A stretch of 64,000 nt of DNA from Erwinia sp. JUb26. GTDB lineage: Bacteria > Pseudomonadota > Gammaproteobacteria > Enterobacterales > Enterobacteriaceae. Positions 55,886 through 64,000 of the stretch are shown piece after piece. The notes under the pieces are model-generated. The model saw only the letters and a list, made by a program, of their open reading frames with translations. It had not been told where the DNA came from and did not search any database. Every line of letters begins with the position of its first letter. The first letter of the stretch is position 1. The stretch covers positions 60,712-124,711 of the forward strand of contig NZ_RJVB01000003.1 of assembly GCF_003751505.1 (NCBI RefSeq), in the 5' to 3' direction. Made by a program: the position numbers and the translations under genes.

Positions 55886-58156
55886 TCACTCCGGAGCAGG
55901 CAGCGCCGCTTGCACGCCCGCGGCACCCGCCACATCGCTGCCGCTCTGCATCACCTGCACCGTCTGGTAAGGCACTTTGATCCCTGCGGCATCGAAGTGC
56001 TTTTTCACCATGCCGTCCAGCGCGAACCGCACCGTCCACTGCTTCAGCGGCTGGGTGGTGAACGAGACACGCACGGTAAACGCCTGATTGGTTAAGCCGA
56101 CCAGCCCGGCAAACGACGGTTCGCCGATCACCATCCCGCGAATGGTTTTATCCTCCAGCAGCTCCCTGACCGCCGCCTGCAGCGTAGCGTTGACCCGATC
56201 GGTATCCTCACGGCGATCGACGTCGTAGTTCGCCACAAACGAGCCGATGCCGCGCACGAAGTTGGCAAAGGTGGTTATCGAGGACCACGGAATGATGTGG
56301 TAAGCCCCGGTGTCCTGACGTACCCCGACGGAACGAATCGACATTCGTTCCACCGTACCGGTAATCGGCCCGATGGTCACCAGATCCCCGGTGTTCATGC
56401 CGTTTTCAAACTGGATAAACACGCCGGTAATAATATCTTTGACCAGCGTCTGCGAGCCGAACGACACCGCCAGCCCGAGCGCCCCGGCACCGGCCAGCAG
56501 CGGGGCGATATTCACGCCGATCTCGGACAGCACGATCATGATGGTGATGGTGCTGATCACCACCGCCAGCGCGTTGCGGAACAGCGTCAGCAGGGTGCGG
56601 GTACGCGCGCTGGGCATCGGCCTGCCGTGCGAGTCCGAAGCCAGGCGGCTCTCAATCAGGCTGGCGAGCAGCGTCCAGCCCACTGCGGAGAAGAACAGGA
56701 TCACCACGATGCGGATCAGAATATCCACCAGCTTCTCCCCCGCGCCCACTGTGAGCCAGTGCCAGAGGTCAAACAGGTGCCAGGCATTCAACAGCATCAG
56801 GGTGACGGCAAACACGCTGATCACCCGCGCCAGCTTGAGCATCGCCGACAGCCAGCCGTTCACCCGCTGCTGAAGTTCGGGATAGTTACGGCGTAGCTCC
56901 GGGGAGAGCACGATGGTTTTATTGATCCAGCGGGTCAGCATGCCGGACACCAGCGCGCCGATGGCGATAATCGCCAGCGATCGCACGCTGGCGGACATCA
57001 TAAACTTCAGGCTGTTGCCGGGATCGAACAGGGAAAACAGGAACAGGGCGATAAAGTAGGCGCTGGCGAGCCAGTGCCATACCAGCGCAAACGCGCGGAT
57101 AAATAGCGCGAAAAACGCCAGCGAGCGATCCGCCAGCCGCGTCAGTTCCAGCTGAATGTTGCGACGGTTGTGGAAAATCAGATACAGCGCCCACACCGTC
57201 ACCAGCCCCATCACCAGCACGTTGATCATTGCGCCAACCTGCACATTCACCTGATTTGAGACGATCGGCACGATCACCAGCAGGCCGTAGCCGATCAGTC
57301 CACTCAGCCAGCTGATGCGGGTGCTCCAGTAGATGGCGCGATCGTCGGTAAGATGGAAAAAGCGCAGCTGGGGAAAACGCGGGCAAAACATCAGCCGCAA
57401 TACGGCCTTAAAAAACTCAACCAGGGCAAAGGCGTTCAGAAACAGCCCCTGCTGATAGGCAATGGTGCGGCTGCCCGCATTCATGTTGTCACTGAGTATC
57501 TGCCCGACAAACAGCGCCAGCGCCAGCAGTAGCAGGTCGATAACAAAAGCCCCGGCAATCATCGCGGGCAGGTGCAGCCAGTTGGTCCGTTCGCTGTTCT
57601 TACGCCGCCCCCAGGCGCCCATCCGGCGATAGAGCGGGGAGGCCGCCCAGCGCGTCAGCCAGTAGAAGGCGAACAGCGCTGCCGCCAGCATGGCAAAGTG
57701 GCTGACGGCGTTAAAGAAGGTTTGCTGGTTAAACGGCTTATGGGGGGCATCGATAATATTCCGCTGCAGGGTTTGCAGCCGGGAGGCGAACTCGCCGCCG
57801 AACTGGCGGCTGACGTCCGTTACGCTCTGCAGGACGGTTTTATCCTCCTCTTCTTCCGGCGGCGTCAGCACCGGGTCGGCAGGCGCTGCCGGAGGCTCTG
57901 ACGCTTTACGCAGCTGTTCAATCAGCTGCTGGCGCGACTGGTCGTTATCAAGAATATTAGCCAGTGCGGCCCACGCGGCGCGTTTTTCATCGGCATCGGG
58001 CGGAGTGGTGTCGGCGTCCGCTGTCGTCTGCTGCGACTGGGCGGCGACGGCCGCGGCGGGTAAAGTCACCGCCTGAGCGGAGGAAAGAAACGTGCTGCAA
58101 GTCAGCAGCAGTAAAGCCTGTAACAGATAGCGCAGTGGGGAAGTGAGTCCGGGCAT
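55886..58156 (-). CDS. ybiO: MscS-family mechanosensitive channel YbiO
   Basis: 756 residues (E. coli 741) from the ATG at 58156, where AGGAG sits 7 bases upstream; an in-frame ATG at 58231 is rejected. A signal peptide ends near SSAQA. A periplasmic helical region runs to about 160, then about nine hydrophobic segments. The MscS core includes ISTITIMIVLSEIGVNIAPLLAGAGALGLAVSFGSQTLVKDIITGVFI and GDLVTIGPITGTVERMSIRSVGVRQ. It protects against hypo-osmotic shock with moderate conductance. A proline/alanine-rich tail ends the protein. It is the second MscS-type channel in the window. Confidence 0.95.
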   Translation of the reverse strand: MPGLTSPLRYLLQALLLLTCSTFLSSAQAVTLPAAAVAAQSQQTTADADTTPPDADEKRAAWAALANILDNDQSRQQLIEQLRKASEPPAAPADPVLTPPEEEEDKTVLQSVTDVSRQFGGEFASRLQTLQRNIIDAPHKPFNQQTFFNAVSHFAMLAAALFAFYWLTRWAASPLYRRMGAWGRRKNSERTNWLHLPAMIAGAFVIDLLLLALALFVGQILSDNMNAGSRTIAYQQGLFLNAFALVEFFKAVLRLMFCPRFPQLRFFHLTDDRAIYWSTRISWLSGLIGYGLLVIVPIVSNQVNVQVGAMINVLVMGLVTVWALYLIFHNRRNIQLELTRLADRSLAFFALFIRAFALVWHWLASAYFIALFLFSLFDPGNSLKFMMSASVRSLAIIAIGALVSGMLTRWINKTIVLSPELRRNYPELQQRVNGWLSAMLKLARVISVFAVTLMLLNAWHLFDLWHWLTVGAGEKLVDILIRIVVILFFSAVGWTLLASLIESRLASDSHGRPMPSARTRTLLTLFRNALAVVISTITIMIVLSEIGVNIAPLLAGAGALGLAVSFGSQTLVKDIITGVFIQFENGMNTGDLVTIGPITGTVERMSIRSVGVRQDTGAYHIIPWSSITTFANFVRGIGSFVANYDVDRREDTDRVNATLQAAVRELLEDKTIRGMVIGEPSFAGLVGLTNQAFTVRVSFTTQPLKQWTVRFALDGMVKKHFDAAGIKVPYQTVQVMQSGSDVAGAAGVQAALPAPE

Positions 58157-58260
58157 CCTGTTCTCCTGTTGTGGCGCCAGCGTCAGCGGCAACAGAAAAG
58201 TATAGACGCCTGCCTCAGAGGCAGAGGGCAACCGGGGAGATTTTAGGAATCAGACGAAAG

Positions 58261-58282
58261 CGGGGCGGCGAATGCCGCCCCG
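58261..58282 (-). terminator. Terminator candidate after glnQ
   Basis: A strong CGGGGCGGC/GCCGCCCCG hairpin lies just after the glnQ stop. The following minus-strand sequence CTTTCGTC is only weakly T-rich. Confidence 0.5.
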
Positions 58283-58288
58283 GCAGGA

Positions 58289-59011
58289 TCACGAGACGTG
58301 CTGCAGGAATTCGCGCAGGCGTGCACTCGGCGGGTTGCTGATTAACTCGTCCGGGTTGCCGTCTTCGGCGATGCGGCCTTTATCAATAAAGATCAGGCGT
58401 GAGGCGACCTTCTGGGCAAATCCGACTTCGTGGGTGACGATAACCATGGTCATCCCCTCTTCAGCCAGATCCTGCATCACCTTCAGCACTTCGTGGCGCA
58501 GTTCCGGGTCAAGGGCCGAGGTTGGCTCATCAAACAGCATCATCTTCGGCTTCACCGCCAGCGCACGGGCGATCGCCACGCGCTGCTGCTGGCCACCTGA
58601 CAGCTCGGAAGGGAAGTGGTTTGCGCGCTCGGCGAGGCCCACTTTGCTCAGCAACTCTTTTGCCAGCCGGTGCGCATCGGCCTTCTTCGCGCCACGTACG
58701 CGGATCGGACCGAAAGCCACGTTATCCAGCGCGCTCATCTGCGGGAACAGATGGAACTGCTGGAACACCATGCCGGCTTCCTGACGGATCAGGCGGTCGT
58801 CGACTTTCGGGTCGTTAACCTTCAGGCCGTCAACGATCAGCTCGCCGCTGGTGATCTCTTCCAGCTTGTTGATGCAGCGCAGCAGGGTCGATTTACCGGA
58901 ACCAGACGGGCCGATAATCACCACCACTTCGCCTTTTTCAATCTTCAGGTCGATGTCGTGCAGGACCTGGGTCGCACCGAAGTGCTTGGAAACGTTCTTA
59001 AATTCAATCAC
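58289..59011 (-). CDS. glnQ: Glutamine ABC transporter ATP-binding protein
   Basis: 240 residues. Walker [10 protein letters not shown] (34-42), the Q-loop [14 protein letters not shown], the ABC signature [15 protein letters not shown], Walker [15 protein letters not shown] and the H-loop VTHEVGF are all present. It energises high-affinity L-glutamine import. The start is GTG, overlapping the glnP stop (GTGA), so the genes are coupled. Order glnH-glnP-glnQ is as in E. coli. Confidence 0.97.
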   Translation of the reverse strand: MIEFKNVSKHFGATQVLHDIDLKIEKGEVVVIIGPSGSGKSTLLRCINKLEEITSGELIVDGLKVNDPKVDDRLIRQEAGMVFQQFHLFPQMSALDNVAFGPIRVRGAKKADAHRLAKELLSKVGLAERANHFPSELSGGQQQRVAIARALAVKPKMMLFDEPTSALDPELRHEVLKVMQDLAEEGMTMVIVTHEVGFAQKVASRLIFIDKGRIAEDGNPDELISNPPSARLREFLQHVS

Positions 59012-59667
59012 AGGATTTTCATCCTTTTCTCAATGCGACGCAGAACAAAGCTCAGCACCAGCGTAATAATCAGATAGATAACGGCAACGGCGCTCCAGAT
59101 TTCCAGCGCGCGGAAGTTACCGGCAATAATTTCCTGCCCCTGGCGGGTCAGTTCGGCCACGCCGATGACGATAAACAGGGAGGTGTCCTTGATGCTGACG
59201 ATCCACTGGTTGCCCAGCGGTGGCAGCATGCGGCGCAGCGCCAGCGGCATGATCACGTAGCGCAGCGTCTCGCGGCTGGAGAGGCCCAGCGCCAGACCGG
59301 CTTCACGGAAGCCACGGTTAATGGACAGTACCGCACCACGAGTGATTTCAGCAATGTAGGCACCGGAGTTGATGATGATAGTCACCACTGCCGCGCTGAA
59401 CGGGTCGATCCGCAGATCGTTAAACGCCATGGGCAGAGCAAAGTAGATGAACATCACCTGCACCACAATCGGGGTGCCGCGAATCAGTTCAATGAAAACC
59501 AGCGCGATGTTGCGTGACAGCCAGCCGCCGTAGGCGCGGGCAAAACCGGCGATAAGGCCGATAATCACACCGCCAACCAGGCCCAGGACCGAAATCCACA
59601 GGGTCAGCTTGGCACCTTCAAGCAGGATTGGAATAGCAGGCCAGATGGCGCTCCAGTCAAACTGCAT
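59008..59667 (-). CDS. glnP: Glutamine ABC transporter permease
   Basis: 219 residues, five hydrophobic segments. It forms the membrane channel of the glutamine importer. The EAA loop that docks on GlnQ is [30 protein letters not shown]. The amino-acid-permease signature [20 protein letters not shown] is present. GGAG lies 7 bases before the ATG. A terminator-like hairpin separates it from glnH. Confidence 0.97.
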   Translation of the reverse strand: MQFDWSAIWPAIPILLEGAKLTLWISVLGLVGGVIIGLIAGFARAYGGWLSRNIALVFIELIRGTPIVVQVMFIYFALPMAFNDLRIDPFSAAVVTIIINSGAYIAEITRGAVLSINRGFREAGLALGLSSRETLRYVIMPLALRRMLPPLGNQWIVSIKDTSLFIVIGVAELTRQGQEIIAGNFRALEIWSAVAVIYLIITLVLSFVLRRIEKRMKIL

Positions 59668-59705
59668 GTTAATTCTCCGGATCTAAAACCATTTTTGTTG
59701 ATGTG

Positions 59706-59737
59706 GAAAAATGCGGGAACACATCGGCTCCCGCATT
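59706..59737 (-). terminator. Intercistronic attenuator hairpin between glnH and glnP
   Basis: On the minus strand AATGCGGGA pairs with TCCCGCATT and is followed by TTTTCC. It would stop part of the transcription, giving more periplasmic GlnH than membrane GlnPQ, as is usual for ABC importers. Confidence 0.65.
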
Positions 59738-59760
59738 AAGAACAGCCGTTCTGACTCTTA

Positions 59761-60507
59761 TTATTTAGGTTCGCTGCCGAACCATTTTTTGTACAGCGTA
59801 TTGTAAGTGCCGTTCTCTTTCAGCGTTTTCAGCGCGCCGTTCACTTTCTCACGCAGGTCGTCGCTGCCTTTCGGGAAGGCAATACCGTACTGCTGAGCTT
59901 CAACCGGCTCGCCTACCGCTTTGAACTGGCCTTTGCCAGCGGTATGGATGAAGTACAGGATGTTCGGGGTGTCGTGCAGCACGGCGTCAGCACGGTTGGT
60001 GCCGAGCTCCATGTAGGCGTTATCGATGTTCGGGAACTGGCGCAGATCTTTGGTTTTGATGTGCTCTTTCGCGTAGTCCACGGAACCGGTGCCGCTCTTC
60101 ACTGCCACTACTTTACCGTTCAGGTCTTCAATGCCCTTCACGCTGTCGTTGTTGGCTTTCACCATCACCTGCAGGCCGCTTTTGTAGTAACCGTCAGAGA
60201 ATTCGATTGCTTTCTTACGCTCGTCGGTAATCGTGATACCGGCCAGGGCCAGATCGATGTTACGCGTCTGCAGTGCAGGAATGATACCGGCGAAATCCAT
60301 CGGTTTCAGGGTGTATTCAATGTTCAGTTGTTTTGCAATTGCATCCCACAGGTCGATGTCGAAGCCGACATATTTATCGCCCTGTTTGAATTCGAAAGGA
60401 ACAAAAGCGGTATCTGTTGCGACGATCAGTTTCTTATCTGCAGCTGTGGAAGACACGGCGAACGCCATGGTCAGCGCAGCCAGAGTGACCTTAAAAATTG
60501 ACTTCAT
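59761..60507 (-). CDS. glnH: Glutamine ABC transporter periplasmic binding protein
   Basis: 248 residues, same length and closely similar to E. coli GlnH. The signal peptide is cleaved before ADKKL. Binding-site regions are [70 protein letters not shown] and [16 protein letters not shown]. Homology supports the second of two adjacent ATGs (60507 rather than 60510), with AAGGA better spaced from it. Upstream lie a sigma-54 promoter and two NtrC sites, so the operon should respond to nitrogen limitation. Confidence 0.97.
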   Translation of the reverse strand: MKSIFKVTLAALTMAFAVSSTAADKKLIVATDTAFVPFEFKQGDKYVGFDIDLWDAIAKQLNIEYTLKPMDFAGIIPALQTRNIDLALAGITITDERKKAIEFSDGYYKSGLQVMVKANNDSVKGIEDLNGKVVAVKSGTGSVDYAKEHIKTKDLRQFPNIDNAYMELGTNRADAVLHDTPNILYFIHTAGKGQFKAVGEPVEAQQYGIAFPKGSDDLREKVNGALKTLKENGTYNTLYKKWFGSEPK

Positions 60508-60564
60508 CATTTTATCCTTATCGCTTTCCGGAACGTCTTTCCCGGTTAAATGCCAGCAGCCCTA

Positions 60565-60582
60565 TGAAAGAATCATGCCAGT
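60565..60582 (-). promoter_or_regulatory. glnHp2: Sigma-54 promoter of glnH
   Basis: On the minus strand, CTGGCATGATTCTTTCAT matches the -24/-12 promoter pattern with an atypical -12 (TTTCA instead of TTGCA). E. coli glnHp2 is known to have a similar non-ideal -12 element. Confidence 0.7.
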
Positions 60583-60665
60583 TTTGCAATGATATGAAAA
60601 ACAGCGAGTTAATGCGAGTTTTCCGAACGGTGCTGACACGATACAGTGGTTTGCACTATTTTTGG

Positions 60666-60699
60666 GCGCCATCTTGGTGCATCTCGTCCAGTGTGGTGC
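60666..60699. promoter_or_regulatory. Two NtrC-binding sites upstream of glnH
   Basis: GCGCCA-TCT-TGGTGC at 60666-60680 and CGTCCA-GTG-TGGTGC at 60685-60699 fit the NtrC pattern GCACCA-N3-TGGTGC. They lie about 90-120 bases upstream of the sigma-54 promoter and 19 bases apart, on one face of the helix. Confidence 0.7.
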
Positions 60700-60840
60700 A
60701 ATGGGTCGCCCGACTTGCATTAGCAGTTGTAGCAAATTGCCGGATAAAAACAACAGATAGTGTCGTAGGGGATTAATTAATTGCCAGTGGGCTCTGATTT
60801 TTTGTGGGAATAGCGTGGGGTATGCGCCGGCGTTCGGGGT

Positions 60841-60872
60841 AAAAAAAGAGCAGATGGCGTGGCCATCTGCTC
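60841..60872 (-). terminator. Rho-independent terminator after dps
   Basis: GAGCAGATGGC/GCCATCTGCTC stem followed on the minus strand by seven T bases, 36 bases after the dps stop. Confidence 0.85.
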
Positions 60873-60907
60873 AGATGTGGTGAAAATGTCAGATTAATGC
60901 AGCGGAC

Positions 60908-61411
60908 TTATTCGATGTTGGACTCGATAAACCACAGGAATTTGTCCAGATCGCGGGAAGCGGCGGTAAAAATGTCGGCGCTGTCTTCGTCAGACACTTC
61001 GCTGATGGCTTTGCGCACGTCGTTAGCCACCACGGCATAGCGATCGGCCAGCGCTTTCAGGTGTTCCTGTACGCTGTGAATGTTCAGCGGATAGCTTTTC
61101 AGCGGCGTTCTGTCGTTAACAATCTGCGTGGTGCCAAGCGCAACGCCACCCAGTTGAACCACACGTTCTGCAATCGTATCCTGGTGGTCGGTAATCGCGG
61201 TGCGGAATCCATCCAGCATTTCGTGCACGGCAATGAAGTTAGCGCCGCGCATGTTCCAGTGTGCCTGCTTGGTGATCAGGGACAGATCGATGAATTCGGT
61301 AACCAGACGATTAAGCACCTCAATGGTGGCTTTTTTGTCTTCATCGGCCACATCGTTACGGGTGTAAATCAGATCAGAAGATTTTGCTTTAACCAGTTTA
61401 GCGGTACTCAT
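60908..61411 (-). CDS. dps: DNA protection during starvation protein Dps
   Basis: 167 residues, the same as E. coli Dps when started at 61411 (the adjacent ATG at 61414 is possible). It is a 12-subunit ferritin-like protein that binds DNA and oxidises ferrous iron with peroxide. The Lys-rich N-terminal tail ([10 protein letters not shown]) used for DNA binding is conserved. The ferroxidase-site residues appear in [22 protein letters not shown]. The E. coli counterpart is controlled by RpoS and OxyR; I did not identify their sites here. Confidence 0.96.
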   Translation of the reverse strand: MSTAKLVKAKSSDLIYTRNDVADEDKKATIEVLNRLVTEFIDLSLITKQAHWNMRGANFIAVHEMLDGFRTAITDHQDTIAERVVQLGGVALGTTQIVNDRTPLKSYPLNIHSVQEHLKALADRYAVVANDVRKAISEVSDEDSADIFTAASRDLDKFLWFIESNIE

Positions 61412-61762
61412 CATTAATATCCTCTTAATGGTCAGGTTGTCCTGTTAAATTACGGAAATAAGTATAGCACCGTTTTTTAAACCTGCAGTAAAGGTGGTTC
61501 CTATTGCTTTAATAGTGCGTGATGAGTTGATTTGGCAGGTGTTTATTTGTTTTTTTCAATGGCGAAAATACTAATAAGAATGATTGTTATTTTCGAATAT
61601 TAGCCAGCGCTTTGAATTTTATCGAGGTTTTAATTGTTGGTTGAGAACCGACTCTCTCTGTAAGTAATAATTAAATATTATTGCCATGTTAATTAATTGT
61701 TACTTCATAAAAAACAAACTGGGGGATTTCCCGCTTCCTATGAAGAAACGGGAAGGGGTTAA
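61412..61762. other. dps upstream region
   Basis: AT-rich and presumably carrying the dps promoter. A 6-base-stem hairpin (TTCCCG/CGGGAA) near 61725-61755 may be part of the rhtA terminator. No gene is supported. Confidence 0.5.
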
Positions 61763-62659
61763 TTATTCACGATTCTCATTGACCGACACGATTTTCGCTT
61801 TTGCCGGACGAAGGGTCAGGGTGGAACCGGCAGACGCCAGGATGATCGCCAGCAGCGCCAGCCACTGTACCAGGCTCAGCACTTCGCCCAGGAACAAAAT
61901 GCCGGAAATGGCCGCCATCGCCGGTTCCAGGCTCATCAGAGTGCCGAAGGTACGGGCCGGCATGCGGGTCAGCGCCACCATTTCAAGAGAATAGGGCAGC
62001 GCGCTGGAAAGCACGGCAATCGCCAGGCCGATCGGGATCAATGACAGCGCCCAGCCGCCGCTGTTAGCAAACGTCAGCCCCAGCGGAACAAACACCAGTG
62101 CGCCAATCAGCGAACCCATTGCGGCGGTGGCCGGTCCGTGCTGGCTGCCCGCGCGTTTGCCGGTAATGATATAAACCGCCCACAGTGCACCCGCCCCCAG
62201 GGCAAGCAACGCACCAACGGGATCGACGCTGCTGACGTTTTCGCCAAGCGGCAGCAGGAAAAGCAGCCCCAGCAGTGCCAGCACCACCCAGAGGAAATCC
62301 AGCGGTCGGCGCGAACTGGCCAGCGCGAGTGCAAGCGGCCCGGTAAACTCCAGCGCAACCGCAATCCCCAACGGCACCGTGCTGATCGATAAGTAAAACA
62401 GATAGTTCATACCGCCCAGAGACAGGCCGTAAATAATCAGCGGCAGGATCTGGCTGCGTTGAAACCGCAGACGCCAGGGCTTAAACACCACGCAGAGGAT
62501 CAGGGTGCCAAGGCCAAGACGCAGCGCGGTAATGCCCGGTGCGCCCACCAGTGGGAAAAGCGATTTAGCCAGCGCTGCGCCGCCCTGTATTGACGTCATG
62601 GCAATCAATAAGAGCAGGACGGGAAGCCAGATGGAATTTTTTAACTGTTGAGGTGACAT
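61763..62659 (-). CDS. rhtA: Threonine/homoserine exporter RhtA
   Basis: 298 residues (E. coli 295). It is an EamA/DMT-family inner-membrane exporter with ten predicted helices in two homologous halves: LLLIAMTSIQGGAALAKSLFPLVGAPGITALRLGLGTLIL opens the first, and MGSLIGALVFVPLGLTF starts the second. It confers resistance to threonine, homoserine and other amino acids by efflux in E. coli. The gene order dps-rhtA-ompX-opgE is conserved. It is divergent from ompX. Confidence 0.95.
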   Translation of the reverse strand: MSPQQLKNSIWLPVLLLLIAMTSIQGGAALAKSLFPLVGAPGITALRLGLGTLILCVVFKPWRLRFQRSQILPLIIYGLSLGGMNYLFYLSISTVPLGIAVALEFTGPLALALASSRRPLDFLWVVLALLGLLFLLPLGENVSSVDPVGALLALGAGALWAVYIITGKRAGSQHGPATAAMGSLIGALVFVPLGLTFANSGGWALSLIPIGLAIAVLSSALPYSLEMVALTRMPARTFGTLMSLEPAMAAISGILFLGEVLSLVQWLALLAIILASAGSTLTLRPAKAKIVSVNENRE

Positions 62660-63023
62660 CCTTTATCTCAATCCTTATGTTCCGTTGTTATCAGAGGTCG
62701 CGCTACAGTCTACGTGAACGGCGACGATAATCTCAGACGATCGCGCTAAAAAATAAACGGAAGTTAAAGAAAACAAAGGAATCACGTAAAGAACTGTCAG
62801 GTTTCAATTAGGATTACTCTTAATGAACCTTTTTTTACAAGGGATAAAATAGCGAGCGATGTCGCATAAATATAAGAAAAATGAATAACATATAAACTTC
62901 CATTAACTTTCTGTTACACCAAATATTCGGTTAGACAATGAAAATAGGGCGGAGTTTCCCACTATATTTTGTTATATTTTTAGCGTTGTCAGGATAGAAG
63001 TACTTTTTACATTTGAGGTGGTT
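62660..63023. other. Divergent rhtA-ompX promoter region
   Basis: 364 AT-rich bases with no gene. It carries the rhtA and ompX promoters. The ompX leader ends TTTGAGGTGGTT-ATG. In E. coli, the small RNA CyaR pairs with the ompX leader, but pairing was not tested here. Confidence 0.5.
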
Positions 63024-63533
63024 ATGAAAAAAATTGCATGTCTTTCCGCACTGGCTTGCGTTCTGGCAGTTTCTGCTGGTTCAGCAATGGCACAAAGCAC
63101 CGTTACCGCTGGTTATGCACAGAGCGACTACCAGGGAATTGCTAACAAAGCGAACGGCTTTAACCTGAAATACCGTTACGAAAACGGCAGCGATCCACTG
63201 GGTTGGATTGGCTCTTTCACCTACACCGAGAAAGATCGTACTGACGCGGGCGATTACATCAAAGGCCAGTACTACGGCTTTACCGGTGGTCCTGCTTACC
63301 GTCTGAATGACTGGGCAAGCATCTACGGCGTTGTGGGTATCGGCTACGGCAAATACCAGTACAACGAACCAAACCGTGAAAAATATGATTCAAGCGACGT
63401 AGGCTTCTCCTACGGTGCTGGTCTGCAGTTCAACCCAATCCAGAACGTTGCTCTGGACGTGGGCTACGAGCAGAGCCGTATCCGCAGCGTTGACGTGGGT
63501 ACCTGGACTGCTGGCGTAGGCTACAGCTTCTAA
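63024..63533 (+). CDS. ompX: Outer-membrane protein OmpX
   Basis: 169 residues (E. coli 171). It is a small eight-stranded beta-barrel. Its signal peptide is cleaved after residue 23 (SAMA). Strand and turn blocks match OmpX: GFNLKYRYE, GSFTYTEK, QYYGFTGGPAYRLNDWASIYGVVGIGYGK, GFSYGAGLQFNPIQNVALDVGYEQSRIRSVDVGTW, and a terminal phenylalanine. GAGG lies 5 bases before the ATG at 63024; an in-frame start at 63018 is not used. The second extracellular loop is shorter than in E. coli. Confidence 0.97.
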   Translation: MKKIACLSALACVLAVSAGSAMAQSTVTAGYAQSDYQGIANKANGFNLKYRYENGSDPLGWIGSFTYTEKDRTDAGDYIKGQYYGFTGGPAYRLNDWASIYGVVGIGYGKYQYNEPNREKYDSSDVGFSYGAGLQFNPIQNVALDVGYEQSRIRSVDVGTWTAGVGYSF

Positions 63534-63574
63534 GTTGCCTTTGCCCGGTTCGCAATTTGCGAATCTGCGCTGAT

Positions 63575-63604
63575 AAATCCGCCCCTCGGGGCGGATTTTT
63601 TTTT
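63575..63604 (+). terminator. Rho-independent terminator after ompX
   Basis: AAATCCGCCCC-TC-GGGGCGGATTT followed by nine or more T bases; it sits between the convergent ompX and opgE. Confidence 0.9.
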
Positions 63605-63609
63605 GGCTG

Positions 63610-63999
63610 CTATTTAGCGAACGGGTCCTGCTTAAGCTGGCTGAACGGCAGTCGCTTAAGGGCAAAGTTGGTGACCTGAATCGCCGGGCCCTTATCGTTT
63701 GACATAAAACGGTAGGTGGGATTGATCTCTTTGGCGCGGATGCCGGTCCACTGCGAAAACAGCAGCAGGAAGTCATTGGCGGAACGCGGCTGGCTGATGA
63801 CCTGATGACGGCTGTCGTTGCTGGAGGTGATAAACATCGGCACCTCAAAATTCTGACGGTATTTGTCATCGTGCGTCAGATACTCGTTGCGCGTGCCTTT
63901 TTCCTTAAACGCCAGCCCGTGGTCGGAAAAGTACATCAGCGAGAAACTCAGCCCGCTGCCGTGCAGCTGCTGCCACAGCTGGCTGAGAAAGCCGTCGGT
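63610..63999 (-). CDS. opgE: Phosphoethanolamine transferase OpgE, C-terminal part
   Basis: About 129 C-terminal codons of a gene that runs off the right edge. The frame DGFLSQLWQQLHGSGLSFSLMYFSDHGLAF matches the sulfatase-type catalytic domain of E. coli OpgE (YbiP), which adds phosphoethanolamine to osmoregulated periplasmic glucans. The SDHG motif provides metal ligands of the alkaline-phosphatase fold. The C-terminal end PFSQLKQDPFAK is intact. Position after ompX is as in E. coli. Confidence 0.88.
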   Translation of the reverse strand, partial: TDGFLSQLWQQLHGSGLSFSLMYFSDHGLAFKEKGTRNEYLTHDDKYRQNFEVPMFITSSNDSRHQVISQPRSANDFLLLFSQWTGIRAKEINPTYRFMSNDKGPAIQVTNFALKRLPFSQLKQDPFAK

Positions 64000-64000
64000 T

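Larger units (their letters stand above)
60508..60840. other. glnH regulatory region
   Basis: It contains a sigma-54 promoter and NtrC sites for glnH (listed separately). 60700-60840 shows nothing further that I can assign; no gene is supported. Confidence 0.6.

Noticed and set aside
1-64000. tRNA, rRNA, insertion-sequence transposases, prophage or CRISPR loci
   Set aside because: I looked for tRNA-like cloverleafs, transposase motifs and phage genes along the window and found none that could be supported.

Overview
The window is a chromosomal segment of a Gram-negative enterobacterium. Proteins and gene order match Escherichia coli closely in two blocks: yohD-yohC-pbpG...dld-bglX...yohO-mlrA, and dinG-ybiB...rlmF-ybiO-glnQPH-dps-rhtA-ompX-opgE. 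A full histidine-degradation regulon, an idi gene, a giant BapA-like adhesin and lineage-specific insertions between conserved neighbours suggest the Erwinia/Pantoea branch (Erwiniaceae). That placement is an inference; no rRNA or other taxonomic marker is present.

Layout. 1-7027 (minus) is the N-terminal part of a giant surface adhesin: a BapA-type prefix domain, then about 5 kb of Ser-Asp/Asp-Ala dipeptide repeats, then near-identical 87-residue Ig-like repeats running off the left edge. The reading frame breaks once, near 5513. An AT-rich, almost gene-free stretch follows to 8830. 8.8-20.4 kb holds yohD, yohC, pbpG, an acetyltransferase, a DUF3772 mechanosensitive channel, an unusual MurF paralogue, dld and bglX. 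20.4-26.7 kb lies where E. coli has the yehWX-yehY-osmF operon. Here it holds a DUF2236 protein, a SUFU-domain protein, idi, AT-rich fimbrial genes without usher or chaperone, and an MFS transporter. yohO, mlrA, an Xre-cupin regulator with an overlapping acetyltransferase, SOS-controlled dinG, and ybiB follow.

32.5-54.9 kb is an accessory block between ybiB and rlmF. It contains blc, an M20 peptidase and a hut regulon in four arms (hutHU, hutC, hutFD, hutIG). All the enzymes from histidine to glutamate via formiminoglutamate and formylglutamate are present, with palindromic TGTATATACA-type sites between divergent arms. After it come a 5'-nucleotidase-like gene, a FepA-type receptor behind a Fur box, an intergenic repeat island (46.7-47.5 kb), a tripartite RND efflux operon with a PadR regulator, and a flavin reductase-like gene.

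54.9-64 kb is core: rlmF, the mechanosensitive channel ybiO, the glutamine ABC transporter glnHPQ (with recognisable sigma-54 and NtrC sites), dps, rhtA, ompX and the 3' end of opgE. Codons, ribosome-binding sites and overlaps are ordinary for enterobacteria, except in the AT-rich fimbrial genes and the low-complexity adhesin.
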